DNA of 64,000 bases from Phlyctochytrium arcticum (taxonomy: Eukaryota; Chytridiomycota; Chytridiomycetes; Chytridiales; Chytridiaceae): NCBI GenBank assembly GCA_025602905.1, contig JAHLKI010000002.1, positions 1,550,001 to 1,614,000 on the forward strand, written 5' to 3'. The notes under the pieces were generated by a model, which searched no databases, was not told where the DNA came from, and saw only the letters and a program-made list of their open reading frames with translations. Below, one piece after another: positions 43,801 to 55,015 of this stretch (within the stretch, counting starts at the first letter, position 1; each line of letters begins with the position of its first letter). A program made the translations under genes and the position numbers.

Positions 43801-44945
43801 CGGCTCCCGTCAGATGACGCTCCATGTACTGCACATAGCCAGTACGCATCCGGTTGTCGTATGCGGTTCCTGAAGACGGGTGGTCCAGGTAGTCGTGATG
43901 ACGTACCAAGACGTCACGGATCCTTTCGGCCGTGCAATCCTCCCGAATTCCCGCAAAACGAGCCTCGCTCGCCGACTTCTGCAAGGACTTCAGCTCGCTC
44001 ACTTCAAAGAAGGAGCTGCCTACATGGGGAGTGGATCCAGGGTTCACCGGCATTCCGGGTACCTGCGCTTCCTGCTCCCGGAGCTGTCCCTTCAACCGGA
44101 CTACTTCGTCGCGGAGAGCACAAAGCTCTGCCTCGGTCTCGGGGATTGGGCCCTTACCCTTGTCCCTGGCGTCGGTCGCGGTCAACTTCAACTCCGCAAG
44201 GCTTCCGCCAAGCGTTGCGCCAGTCGACCCACGACGTTGCTCAGTGAGGGGTTGCCCAGCAGGGGGAGAGGGGTCAGCTCCACCCTCGACTTCCATAAGG
44301 TCATCGACGGTCTCGCCTTCCTCCATCTCACTTCGCCCCGCGGTAAGGTCCATGTCGTCCTCTGACTCCATGGTCTCTTCCTCCCTCTCACGGAACGGTT
44401 GTTCCTCTTGCTTCCCCACGGCCTCGTCCGCCTTCTTGTCACGCTTCGACGCTTCACAGTCGGCGGCACCCTTCTGCCCCTTGCGAGTCTTCGAAGGCTT
44501 GGAGGTCATGATACTGGAAAGAAAGAACGAGTAGGTGAGAGAAGGGTAAAGTTCAAAAACTTCAAAAACAAAATTGGAAAGCCGACCTTGTTTTCAATCA
44601 AACCACGAAGGTGGTGCTACCATGCAATGGGGTCAGGGGGATCGGTCTGATGAAAGAAAGGGGCTCAAAGAAAAGTAAAATGGACGCTATATGCAACTTC
44701 CCAGGTTGCGAGAGTTCGGGTAGTGTAATGGTCGAAAAACACTTAAAGTTATGTCTAATGCTATCAGAGTACTTTATGATGGAAGAAAACCTGTCACGAG
44801 TGTGGCGCATGCCAGCTCGCGCAGTAATGATTGCTACCGCTCTCAGGGACCAATGACACATGTCATTCGGCCGCCTGCCGCTAGTATAAAAGAACCAGAA
44901 CCCGTCACAATCCGATAGATTCACTCATCCTTTACCGAAGCAGCC

Positions 44946-45164
44946 ATGGTAAAAGACAACATACACACAACTGATCAAACTGCACCTAAGCCCATCACCG
45001 CCACCAAGGCCAGACGAGCATCGTGGTTAAGGGCCAAGCTCAGATGTTTTTTACTGCATCTGCACGAGAATGAAGCGGTTGAAGACTATGGTTGTCCCCG
45101 GCATCATCGAACTATAGTTGTAGATTCGAAAGTGGCCAATGTATTGAAGCTGTATGTAGTATAA
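44946..45164 (+). CDS. Short basic ORF with a well-formed promoter
   Basis: 72 residues: MVKDNIHTTDQTAPKPITAT, KARRASWLRAKLRCFLLHLH, ENEAVEDYGCPRHHRTIVVD. A TATAAAA box (about 44885) lies 60 bp upstream, and the ATG context GCAGCCATGG is favourable. The basic WLRAKLRCFLL stretch followed by an acidic one loosely recalls the other small proteins here (KFWRKLTSCCR, KWLARLAAVFFICRG). Function unknown. Confidence 0.4.
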   Translation: MVKDNIHTTDQTAPKPITATKARRASWLRAKLRCFLLHLHENEAVEDYGCPRHHRTIVVDSKVANVLKLYVV

Positions 45165-45274
45165 ATATCATAATGTAAGAGACAAAAACGTGAATGGTGT
45201 ATTCAAATAAGGAAAAATGTGACGATGTCAAGAATGATATTTGGTACCGGCTAGTGATGGGAGATGTAGTTACA

Positions 45275-45410
45275 AAGGTACAGAGATGCGAATATGTACA
45301 GATATGCACAAATGTACAGAGATGCGAAAGTGTACAAAGATGCGAATATGTACAGAGATGCGAAAATGTACAAAGATGTGAATATGTACAGTGACGACAA
45401 TGTGTACATG
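45275..45410. repeat. 18-bp minisatellite (copy 2)
   Basis: About seven units of TGTACAGAGATGCGAATA with single-base variation, more regular than in copy 1. Confidence 0.75.
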
Positions 45411-45503
45411 AAGTGTTGAGTGGAGGGGTGTGAGAGCCAGCAACATTTGGTGTTCGGCAACGCACATAGTACCGTCCGCATCGGTCCGAAGACCGTGGAG
45501 ATC

Positions 45504-45745
45504 TATAACAAGGCTAGCAGGGACAGGTTTCCATAGGACAGTAGTAACGTTGTTCAGTGTAATGTACAAATGGTCAAGTACAGTTCTCGGTCTAGGTTAC
45601 GGGGGGAAGACTGTCTATGCTAGCTATATGCTATGTACAAGGAAAGAAAAGAGCACGACGGGGATTGGCTGGGAGTGCGCGGACGCGTAGCGCGACGCGA
45701 CGCGTTCTGAAACTAACAAGTGTGATGCGCAGTCGACTTGTTACA
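45504..45745 (-). mobile_element. Solo LTR of the Gypsy family
   Basis: The 242 bp read TATAACAAGG...ACTTGTTACA on the plus strand, a diverged relative of the Gypsy-1/2 LTR. Flanked by AGATC on both sides (45499-45503 and 45746-45750). Left by recombination between the two LTRs of an older insertion. The central palindrome is eroded. Confidence 0.88.
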
Positions 45746-47760
45746 AGATCGCATCGAGATTGGGAAGGCGGGTTAAAATGGGAGAGTGTCTTGCAAGTGG
45801 TAGAGGAACACAAGCCACCTCGGGTTGGCCAGGAAGCTGGAAGGTCTTGAGAAGGACCAAATTGAGGGAGTTTTGGTTCCCGATGCCGTCCATGGTGTCA
45901 TTAAACGGACTGGGGGCGACCGACGAAAGCATGACGGTGGATAGATCAAGCGCTGTACAAGAATGGTGGATCGCAACGTCTGGCCGGCGGCGGAAAAGCC
46001 TTCGAGCGGATGTCCAAGAATGCATATGACAGCCAAGTCGCCACGTACGAGATCCTATGTGGATGGGACGAAGATTCACGGACCAGACACTGGGAGAAGT
46101 GAGGTTCCGATTTAGGATGGTACTTTCGAAGTCAGAGGAGATTGAAGCCTCCCGCGCCCATATTGAAACAGAACAGTAGAGGGTTTGCGCATACTCCAGA
46201 AGAGATGGGGGTGTTGCAACGGAACGTCAGCCCTGCTGCTGATCATTTCGCGCTTCCACGTGCGGCAGGGACCAAGAAGCCTGAACTGGTCCCACTGATG
46301 GAACCATTGAAGGCCAAGTTGAGAGCTGGGGTGATGGAGCCGTGCTATGGGCCATATGTTTCACGATACTCAGGGCCGACGGGAAGAATCAGCGGTGCAT
46401 ACAAGATTTGCAGCCCACCAGCGCAGTCACCATCCGAGTTCTGAAGACGGCGAATCTACTCCATTGGGAGGGACCGGGACAATGGGTGAAGATCAGTTTG
46501 TGTTGGTTAAGGAAATCACCGGGGTCGGTACCTCATCAACACGCCGTTTGGACTTGATTCGCAATCTGCGTTGCTGCCCTAGGGGGCACAGGTACTCGGT
46601 CGGCCACATTATGAGAGAATGTTGTTTGAGAGTTTTGTACGTCCCAGAGAAGACCGACCCTTCTTGTATAAATTCTGCCGATGAAAGGCATGTCTTAAAG
46701 CTGAAAAATATGAGGCGGACTGGAATCCGTCGGTTTGTTCCGAGATCAAATCGATGATGTTCCCAAGAATACTCGAAGTGTTTGACTGAACGTGACACAC
46801 TGCCAGTCCAGAAATCAATCTTCGGGGTTAGATCGATGACAGTGGTGGTAGGGTTTTGAATGCTGACACTGGGGGTCTCGTTCACCGGTCCGGAAGGGGG
46901 ATTGCAGCGGACGGAAAACGTTCGAGACGCTGATCGGAAGTGCGGAGGTTCCAAGGAGCCTGGTTGGCATATTTTAATCACCTCGCAGACCCCACAATCT
47001 ACCGGCTGTTGAGAAAGAGGGAAGAGGTTGTCTGAGACTCGTAGCAAGATGGACCTGTGAAGACATGTCGCCGATCCTCAAGCCCTTAGACTACCACAAC
47101 GGGGCAAAGATGACCCAGACTTTTTACAACGAGCCCGTGTGCAATTGGCTACCAAGGTGTCGAGACAGATGAAAGCAGACAATAGACAACGGTACGACGA
47201 TTCAGACAAACTATCCTGAATGCGTCACACCGCGTTTACCCACCCAGGTAACGTTGGGAGCTGCTTGGTTGAATGGAGGAGATGAAGGGGGAAAATCGAG
47301 TTCATCATTGGCGCAAAACGTGGTTGCCGAGACCGGCTGTCTACCATTGGTTGGGATGACTGCGAGTTGCAAGAGTCACGACATCACGATCCTGCATCGG
47401 ATTGCTCAGGTGAAAATGTACGCCCCAAACCCCAGTCGCATCAGATGGAACTTGACAAAGGACATGTTGCTACAATCGGACCGACGAAGTAGCGTGTTGG
47501 CAAAGGAGACGGCAATAGAATTAGCCAATGTCGAAAGCATCTGATTTGACGAGATCCCGAGACGCGGTCGATGAGAAAAGGTTGCAGATAGAGGAGATCT
47601 TGAACAAAGTTTGCAAGATAACACCGCGCTCGACCCCTGGAAAGCAGAAGAGTGTATCTTGGCCAATAGTGGGATTCCGGGTTAGACGTTGCTTGCGTAC
47701 GGCAATGGAGATAACTTTACAAACCTTTCGAGTTCATCTGACAGATTTTCGGCACATAGC
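45746..47760 (+). mobile_element. Decayed Gypsy-type retroelement (copy 2)
   Basis: Contains FAHTPEEMGVLQRNVSPAADHF, KKPELVPLMEPLKAKLRAGV, MEPCYGPYVSRY and, in another frame, RCIQDLQPTSAVTIRVL: the linker and RT start seen in Gypsy polyproteins of basidiomycete type. Several frameshifts and stops. Less damaged in this part than copy 1. Confidence 0.7.
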
Positions 47761-47897
47761 CTGCTCCACCTCGGCGGGAGGAGAGGTGACATCACTGTAA
47801 TTGATTGGAGGTAAGACCAACGGTGGTCGAAAGGTGACAGGGACTACTTACCTCCCGCGGAGCAAATTAAATGATTTGCCTTTGTCACACCCCCGAG
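47755..47897 (-). pseudogene. Microgene exon modules cut by Copia
   Basis: A gamma-like exon (about 47755-47799, GCTCCACCTCGGCGGGAGGAG) and the start of a beta-like exon (from 47850, CTCCCGCGGAGCA). The beta exon resumes at 52447 beyond the Copia element (CCGAGGTGGATGGACGG). Confidence 0.5.
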
Positions 47898-48057
47898 TGT
47901 TGGAGTATTGTCATACGACAACAAACAAACAGACCGGCCGAGATCCGAGTATGAACAAGAGATCTTAGGGATGTTTCTATATGTAGATCTAGCGAGCGAT
48001 AGTTTCCGTAGGCAAACATTCCTCTGCGCATCTACCTGTATATAAGGAGGCCTTCCG

Positions 48058-48090
<33 letters not shown>

Positions 48091-48144
48091 TGCAATAAGA
48101 TTAAGCAGTAACGCTCACACGTCTAAGTACCCTATCTTCCAATA
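47898..48144 (+). repeat. Copia 5' LTR
   Basis: 247 bp, TGTTGGAGTATTG...CTTCCAATA, preceded by target duplication CCGAG (47893-47897). Contains an uninterrupted run of 33 C (48058-48090), versus about 16 in the other LTR. Confidence 0.88.
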
Positions 48145-48260
48145 GGTTAGAGCCCTGCCCACTATAGTAATCAGCACACGCTGATATAGTGTGAGAGTAC
48201 TTACGACACGCCCTTCTATCGATTACTTCAGACGCTTTGCAGAAGGCAAGACGCGTCGGC

Positions 48261-51200
48261 ATGAGTGAATCGGATAACAAGATCAGTCTGGACAAGTTCA
48301 ATGGTACAAACTACCACTTATGGAAGTTCAAGATGGAACTGGTCTTGGAGGAGAAGGGGTTATGGGAGTTCGTAACGGGCAACGCAGACCCGAAAGCATA
48401 CGACGACCCCAAAGAATATGCCCGCAAGGACAAGAAAGCTCTTGTCACTATCGCGATCACCCTCAATGATACCCAGTTGTCGCATATCCAGACAGCCAAA
48501 ACATCCAAGGAGGCTTGGGACATGCTCAAGACGGTACATGATGGAGAAGGGATCGCCAACAGTCTATTCCTACGTCGAAAGTTTTTCACCTTCAAAATGA
48601 CGGACGGCACCATGCAGGAGAACATTAACAAGCTTCTCGCGCTGGTCCAACAACTCGAATCCATTGAAGAACCTGCAACGGAAAAAGACAAGATAGCGAC
48701 ATTATTATACAGCTTGCCGGAAACATATGCGAGTTTCATTATGTCATTGGAGGGAAACTCCCTCAAAGAGCTCAAATGGAACGTCATCACAAGTCGCTTA
48801 CTGAATGAGGAGACACGTCGGATCGACCACACCGAAGATCCTGGTCCCCAAAAGGCGTTCAAAGCTACGGTTGGCAACAAAAAGAAAATGAAGTGCTATT
48901 ATTGCAACAAGCTCGGGCACCTCAAAAAGGACTGTAACAAGCGATTGGCAGATATCCAAAACGGAAACGGGAAAGCAAATCTTGCCCATGTCAAAGAAAG
49001 TCCAGCAGCGCAAAACAAACAGAAAGGGTTTCTGTTTATGGCTGTTACCAAGGACTGTGGGACTACGAAAGACTGGATTATCGACTCGGGTGCATCCCAG
49101 CATTTGGTGACGGATAAACGACTACTGATCGGATATCGCGAGATGCCATCCAAGGACATACTACTTGCGGACAACAGGTCGCTGCAAGCAGTTGGTTACG
49201 GCACGGTCACCTTGAACGACAAGGTCACATTGAAAGATGTTTGGTATGTCCCGAAGCTGGAAAAGAACCTGATTTCAGTCAGAAAGGCGACAGTAACTGG
49301 TTTACAAGCCGTATTTACCGATACTGAGTGCCGCATCAACGCGCCTGATGGCCAAACCCTGGTTCAAGCGAAGTTGACAGACAGACTGTATGTATTACAT
49401 TACAGCATCATGCAAATGTCGCCACCGCTCCCGATACGAACCTATGGCATCGACGCTTAGGACACCTGAACCATGCGAGTGTCCAGAAACTCGCGAGCCA
49501 AGGCTTCATTGGGGCGTGCAGCCATGCAACCACCACAACGTGTGAAGCATGCGCGATGGGAAAAATTACAAGAGCCACGTTCCCGAAATCAACTGGAAAC
49601 AAAACCAGCGAGGTGTTGGATATCGTTCACTCTGACATTTGTGGACCGATGCGAACACCCGGTCGGGAAGGCGAACGCTATTTCGTGACTTTTATCGACG
49701 ATGCAAGCGGAGCAGTGGCAGTTTTTCTCTTGAAAAAGAAGTCAGAAGCTTTCGATGCATTCAAGGAATACAAGATCTGGGCAGAACAAACGACGAAAAA
49801 GAAAATACTTGCTCTACAATCCGACAATGGCGGCGAATATCAAAGTCGCGCATTTCGTGCATTTTGTAAGGAGAACAATATCCGTCAACAGTTCAGCGCC
49901 CCATACACGCCAGAACAGAATGGAAAAGCCGAACGGATGAATCGTACCTTGGTTGAAACGACCCGCTGCATGTTATTTCAAGCCAGCACACCAACCAAAT
50001 ATTGGAGCGATGCTCTTCAGTACGCTGCGTACATCCGCAATCGTATACCCAGTCGGGCGCTTACGACGGACACCACCCCATTCCAGGCATTCACTGGCTT
50101 ACCACTCGACTTGTCGAATATTCGAGCATTCGGTTGCGTCGCTTACGCTCAAATACCGAAGGAAAAACGCGGCAAGCTCGACAAGAAAGCCTCCAAGTGC
50201 ATTTTTCTTGGGTTCCCAACCGAACACAAAGCGTACAAGCTCTGGGATCCTGTCACCCAGAAGTTAGTTATCTCCCGCAATGTCGTGTTTGACGAGAACA
50301 AGTACTGGCCGAACGCCGCAAAGAACGAGCAACCAGATGTAGTTATTCTGGACCTCGAGGATGAACCTTTACCGGAGGATCCTATACCCCCTCCTAACGA
50401 CGACGCCGAGTCAATTTACCATTCGGACGCCGCACAGGATAGTGACACATCCAGTAACACCGGTTCCAATGATACGCCAAGCAATTTGCCGAGCGACAAT
50501 GACGAAGTCGCTACACCTACTCCACCCACACGGACGTCAGGACGAGCGAACCGCGGCGTACCACCACAGCGGTACGGTGAAGACCACTCATTGATCACGC
50601 GCATTAGACCCGCCGCTCGGGCTCTTTCTGCGCACGCTGCTATCAACGAGCCGGAAACGTATCAAGAAGCCATACGCTGCCCGGACGCTGCGAAATGGAA
50701 GGACGCGATGGATGTCGAGTACCAATCATTACTTGACAACTTCACTTGGAAGCTAGTCAAACTTCCGCCGGGACGCAAAGCCATCGGTTGCAAATGGGTA
50801 TTTAAGATCAAATACAAGGCCGACGGAAGCATCGAACGACACAAAGCCCGTATCGTGGCGAAAGGTTATTCGCAACAAGAGGGCATTGACTACAGCGAAA
50901 CTTTTGCGCCCGTTGTCAAATTCACTACAGTCAGGATGCTATTAACACACGCCGCTCTCATGGATTTTGAGATACATCACATGGATGTGAAAGCCGCCTA
51001 CCTCAACGGCGATTTGGACGTGGAAATCTACATGGAACTTCCGCCCGGTTAAGAACAAAAAGGCTTAGTCGCGCGTCTGCTGAAGACATTGTATGGCCTG
51101 AAGCAATCAGGACGAGAATGGAACAAGGTCATTGATGCATTACTCAAGGAACTTGGATTTCTCCGTAGCGACACGGATCACGGACTTTACACACTCTCTG

Positions 51201-52218
51201 ACGGCGCAACGATTATCTACATTGTCCTGTACGTGGACGATTTGATTCTCGCTGGCAACGACAAGTCCGCCATGACTACTTTGAAACAACGCCTGTCCTC
51301 CACATTCAAGATGACGGATCTTGGTGAACTCGAGTGGTTTCTCGGAGTTCGCATCACACGAGATCGCGCCAAGAGGACTATATGGATGTCTCAGGAACTG
51401 TACCTGGAGAAAATCCTCACGCGTTTCAGCATGCAAGACTCTACGCCTTGCGCAACCCCCATGGAAACCGGCAATCTCCTAAGTAAGGATGATCAACCGA
51501 CGACTGATGAAGCGAAACGACAGATGGCACCCACACCGTACAAGGCGGCAGTTGGAAGTCTTATCTATGCCATGCTCGGTACAAGACCCGATATTGCGTT
51601 TTCTGTCAGCCAAGTTGCCAAGTTCATGGCCAATCCGGGACCAACTCACTGGAGCGCCGTAAAACGCATCTTTCGATACTTGAATGGCACGCGTAACTAT
51701 GCACTCCGGCTTGGAGGCGCATCGAACAAGGGGGAGTTAATCGGATATTCGGATGCTGACTGGGCTGGTGACATTACCGACAGAAAGTCGACTACGGGAT
51801 ACTTCTTCACTTTGGACGGATCGCCCGTATCATGGATCAGCAAGAAACAATCGACCGTTGCGCTTTCTACTACGGAAGCATAGTACATGGCTCTTGCACA
51901 GACCGCCCGCGAATGCTTATGGCTGAATATGCTACGTAACGACTTACGGATCCCAACCACAGGACCCACGACAGTCTACGACGATAACAAAGGAGCGCTT
52001 GCATTGAGCATGAACCCCATGCACCACGCCCGGAGCAAGCATATTGATATACGCCATCATTTCATCCGGTCCACTATCAACGACGGAACGATCGCCGTGA
52101 AATACCTCCCGACAGCCGCAATGGTAGCAGACACTCTGACCAAACCACTCGCGCGAGAGATTTATCACTCTACGGAACATGCTAGGACTGACGGAACAAC
52201 CATCTGTTTGAGGGGGAG
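48261..52218 (+). pseudogene. Copia Gag-Pol polyprotein, interrupted
   Basis: Starts MSESDNKISLDKFNGTNYH. Gag of UBN2 type (LWKFKMELVLEEKGLWEFV), CCHC knuckle CYYCNKLGHLKKDC, protease WIIDSGASQHLV, integrase HRRLGHLNH...CEACAMGK, HSDICGPM, DNGGEY and PEQNGKAERMN, RT with KARIVAKGYSQQEGIDY and YVDDLILAG, RNase H SDADWAGDITDRKSTTGY and KHIDIRHHFI. Damage: one frameshift at about 49400-49420, TAA at 51050-51052 (after MELPPG), TAG at 51881-51883 (STTEA-stop-YMAL). No stop is seen before the 3' LTR. Not able to move on its own. Confidence 0.9.
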
Positions 52219-52446
52219 TGTTGGAGTATTGTCATACGACAACAAACAAACAGACCGGCCGAGAGCCGAGTATAAACAAGAGATCTTAGGGATGTTACTA
52301 TATGTAGATCTAGCGATAGTTTCCGTAGGCAAACATTCCTCTGCGCATCTACCTGTATATAAGGAGGCCTTCCGGGCCCCCCCCCCCCCCCCTGCAATAA
52401 GATTAAGCAGTAACGCTCACACGTCTAAGTACCCTATCTTCCAATA
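52219..52446 (+). repeat. Copia 3' LTR
   Basis: 228 bp; besides the shorter C run it differs from the 5' LTR at a few sites and lacks one GCGA. Followed by target duplication CCGAG (52447-52451). Confidence 0.88.
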
Positions 52447-52472
52447 CCGAGGTGGATGGACGGCATGCGGGA

Positions 52473-52888
52473 TCATTTGCCTATGAAGGAATCAGGGATT
52501 AGTTATTAGGAAAAGAAGTTGATAAGAAGGTACATACCTTTCGGCATCACCCGAGAGGGAACACAGCCCCCGAAGATCCGTCGAAACCAGCTCCGCCTCG
52601 GCGGGAGGAGAGTTGCTTCACTGTGAAATTATAGGATGTCAGGCCAGTGTTGTATTGCCGAACGGATAGTTACTTACCTCCCGCGGAGCACTCGAAAGGT
52701 TTTGCCTTGGTCCCACCCCCGAGGTGGGTGGACGGCGCACTTCGGTACCATTTTCGGCAGAGGAGAGTAGACAACCCTAAAGGAAATCGCTTATTAGAGA
52801 CACTTTATATCGTGGGAGCGTTGATGGGTACTTACTTCCGCACCGAGTGCACCACGAATGAGGTCTCTTGTTCAAATGTGTAATTCAT
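52473..52888 (-). CDS. Four-exon microgene L2, 80-residue protein
   Basis: Exons 52836-52888, 52678-52776, 52538-52620 and 52473-52480 (53, 99, 83 and 8 nt), 81 codons. Exon 1: MNYTFEQETSFVVHSVR; exon 2: PLPKMVPKCAVHPPRGWDQG then KTFRVLRG; exon 3: LLPPRRSWFRRIFGGCVPS. Exon 3 is 6 nt shorter than in L1 and R1, an in-frame deletion, again pointing to protein-level constraint. The Copia insertion lies just beyond its stop, so this gene is intact. Function unknown. Confidence 0.6.
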
Positions 52889-53467
52889 ATTGACTAGAGA
52901 TTGTTTTCAAAAAGGACAAGGAAAACGAAAGGAGCGGACAGACGTTGCTCCCTTATGTACCCAATTTTGAGGGTCCCCTAATCCTCTAATTCTCCGGTGA
53001 GGATCGTCACGTAATTCGACAGGGAATTTCCGTATAGAAACATATCCTTGCTGAGTGCGGGATCTGTTCTGCTTCTTTGAGGGGGTTACCCTCAGATTGC
53101 ATCCATGCGTGATGCGTGATGAGTATGAATCCTCAAAATCTACCGATCTGGATGATCTGGATCTGAACCCTCAAAAGATTAAGATTTGGTCCGGGCATCA
53201 TAGGACCAATAATTTTACACATAACACTACGTAATGTTTGCACTGTAAATTTGGATGAAGCATGAAAGGTTCTGATCGGGAGGACCGGGAGTAAGGATTA
53301 TCTGAATGACGCTCGGTGAAGTATGATTCCAGTATGTCCATGGTCTCATTTGTATTTAATACGCGCCGACACATTTTGGTAGCCATTTGTCCCATCAGCG
53401 AATAAAGCTCACAATCATCAAAAAATTACTACCCGACAATCTTAAAGAACTCTCCGTCAACTTAACA

Positions 53468-53608
53468 ATGTCTTACCCGACTGCAAAGAACCGATGTTTC
53501 GAGCGAGTACGCAAATTTTGGCGAAAGCTAACTTCCTGTTGTCGACCTGTCAAAAAAACAAAAGGTGGCCAACCCATCTACGAGTTCCCTAAAATCAAAC
53601 ACTGGTGA
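53468..53608 (+). CDS. Short basic Cys-rich protein S2
   Basis: 46 residues: MSYPTAKNRCFERVRKFWR, KLTSCCRPVKKTKGGQPIYE, FPKIKHW. Paralog of S1 with an extra base that changes the frame after KKTK. The GTGAGT at the end of the ORF may be a donor, but splicing would also give an immediate stop. Function unknown. Confidence 0.45.
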   Translation: MSYPTAKNRCFERVRKFWRKLTSCCRPVKKTKGGQPIYEFPKIKHW

Positions 53609-54589
53609 GTTGCCGTTTCCCCCGTGAAATTAACTTTGTGTCTCATGGGTAGTTTCTCTCCACAGAAACGGCGTTGAATTGATTAATGAGAAAGCCACAT
53701 TTAATCCGCCGTCTCGGCGTTCATAACTTTCTTTCTTTTCATATGTTGGACACCAATTTCTTCAACTATATTTTTTTTACAATATGCTTCTTGTCGTTGC
53801 TGGTCTACCATAGTTTTAATAGTGTTCTTTCCAATGAAATCCTTCGAATGATTGTCAAATCCCTTAACGTTTATCGTGGCGCAGCTGGCTGCTGACGAGA
53901 GATGCGCAGCACGCTGATTTCTCACGCGTCAAATTGTCAAGCCCGGCTTTTAGTGTGGAGAGCCGCGGCCAACAAAGACTTTTCTCCATCTTTTTTTCTT
54001 TTCCTTCAGCGAGAATCCGGTTGCCGAAGACGGGTTTTCCGTTGAGCGAGCTTATGGGAGCATATATCCTGGAGCAGATCCAAAAAGGGAGGAGGTAAGG
54101 GCCTTTTGTTTATTCGCCAGACTCTGTTTCGCGTCCTGACTTTTTGGAAGGAACTCCAGAAACCCCCCACCTTACCTCCCGACTTCCATGGCCTCTACCA
54201 CTACACTTACCTCCACCACCAACTCCAAAACACCACCAGCCACCACCTCGTACGCCTAGAAACTACTCGGTCGCATGATGGTTTTGGTCCGTCGCGAAAA
54301 GTCCAAGTTGGGCAGGAAGTCGTACGGGACTGGTGTGTCTGATTTCCTCACCTCCAGAATAGGATGAAGTATTTAGAAGGAGGGCTCAGCGCTCGGCGTA
54401 CCCTTCAATCGGCGGTAATTACCAATCAACTTTTTCACGATCAAGAGTATTCCTAATAAGCGACACCGGTTAGCTACTAATCCCTAATCCCGCTAAAAAG
54501 CGCGCCGCACTCAACAATCTGCCCGTTTGGGGGAGTATGGGGGAATTCTCAAAATTGGGTACCTAAGGGAGCAAGATCCCTGCGTTCCT

Positions 54590-54887
54590 CTTGCTCTCCT
54601 TATCCTTTTCGAAAACACTCATCGACCACCTCCAAAAATGATTTCGGATTCGAGCAAGAAACGTCGTTTGTCGTGCACTCTGTGCGCAAGTAAGTACCCA
54701 TCATCGCTCCCACGATAGAGAGTGTCCCTAAAAAGAGCGATTTCTTTTAGGTGTGTGTACTCGGCGTTGCCAAAGGAGATTGCTCTCCTTATCCTTTTCG
54801 AAAAAACCCATCGACTACATCCAAAAATGAACTTCAACTTCGAGCAAGAAAATTCATTCGTTGTGCACTCTATGCACAAGTAAGTAC
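54590..54887 (+). pseudogene. Partial microgenes fused into chimeric exons
   Basis: An alpha exon with one base missing (about 54637-54690, MISDSSKKRRLS) is followed by a chimeric exon (about 54752-54880). In the latter the first half of beta (CVYSALPKEI) passes in frame through sequence identical to a microgene leader (ALLILFEKTHRLHPK) into a new alpha (MNFNFEQENSFVVHSM). The same fusion recurs directly before R1. Confidence 0.5.
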
Positions 54888-55015
54888 CCATCAAGGCTCC
54901 CCACGATATAAAGTGTCTCTAATAAGCAATTTCCTTCAGGTGCGTGTACCCGGCGTTGCCAAAGGAGGTTGCTCTCCTTGTCCTTTTTGAAAAAACCCAT
55001 CGACTACATCCAAAA

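Larger units (their letters stand above)
37707..44509 (-). pseudogene. gag: Gag gene of another retroelement, split by Gypsy-2
   Basis: Two parts, 43801-44509 (MTSKPSKTRKGQKGAADCEA...HLTGA) and 37707-38472. Across the 5-bp target duplication the frame continues exactly as HLTGAARSWLDSLGPS, a typical Gag core junction. A highly charged N-terminal half, Gag core (FEAMLRSRFMERNPR, LRGLQCSNYSEYLAVFN) and Gly/Ser-rich linker follow. A CCHC knuckle CFVCGSTAHVARMC lies in a neighbouring frame, reached only after a shift in a G7/C7 run near 37830. No pol was found. A PBS-like GGTGGTGCTACCA lies at 44610-44622. Confidence 0.75.
47898..52446 (+). mobile_element. Copia (Ty1-type) retrotransposon, full length, decayed
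   Basis: LTRs of 247 and 228 bp, target duplications CCGAG, one gag-pol coding region in Copia order (integrase before RT). A purine tract GAGGGGGAG precedes the 3' LTR. Inserted in a microgene beta exon. Confidence 0.9.
45220..54360 (+). repeat. Segmental duplication, copy 2
   Basis: Counterpart of 21480-31380. Keeps the uninterrupted sequence at the Gypsy-1 site (ACCGACGAAAGCATG, about 45925) but carries a solo LTR and a Copia element. Similarity fades after about 54350. Confidence 0.8.

Noticed and set aside
48145..48165. A specific tRNA for the Copia primer binding site (GGTTAGAGCCCTGCCC)
   Set aside because: It could be an internal tRNA-half primer as in other Copia elements, but I could not match it to a tRNA with confidence.
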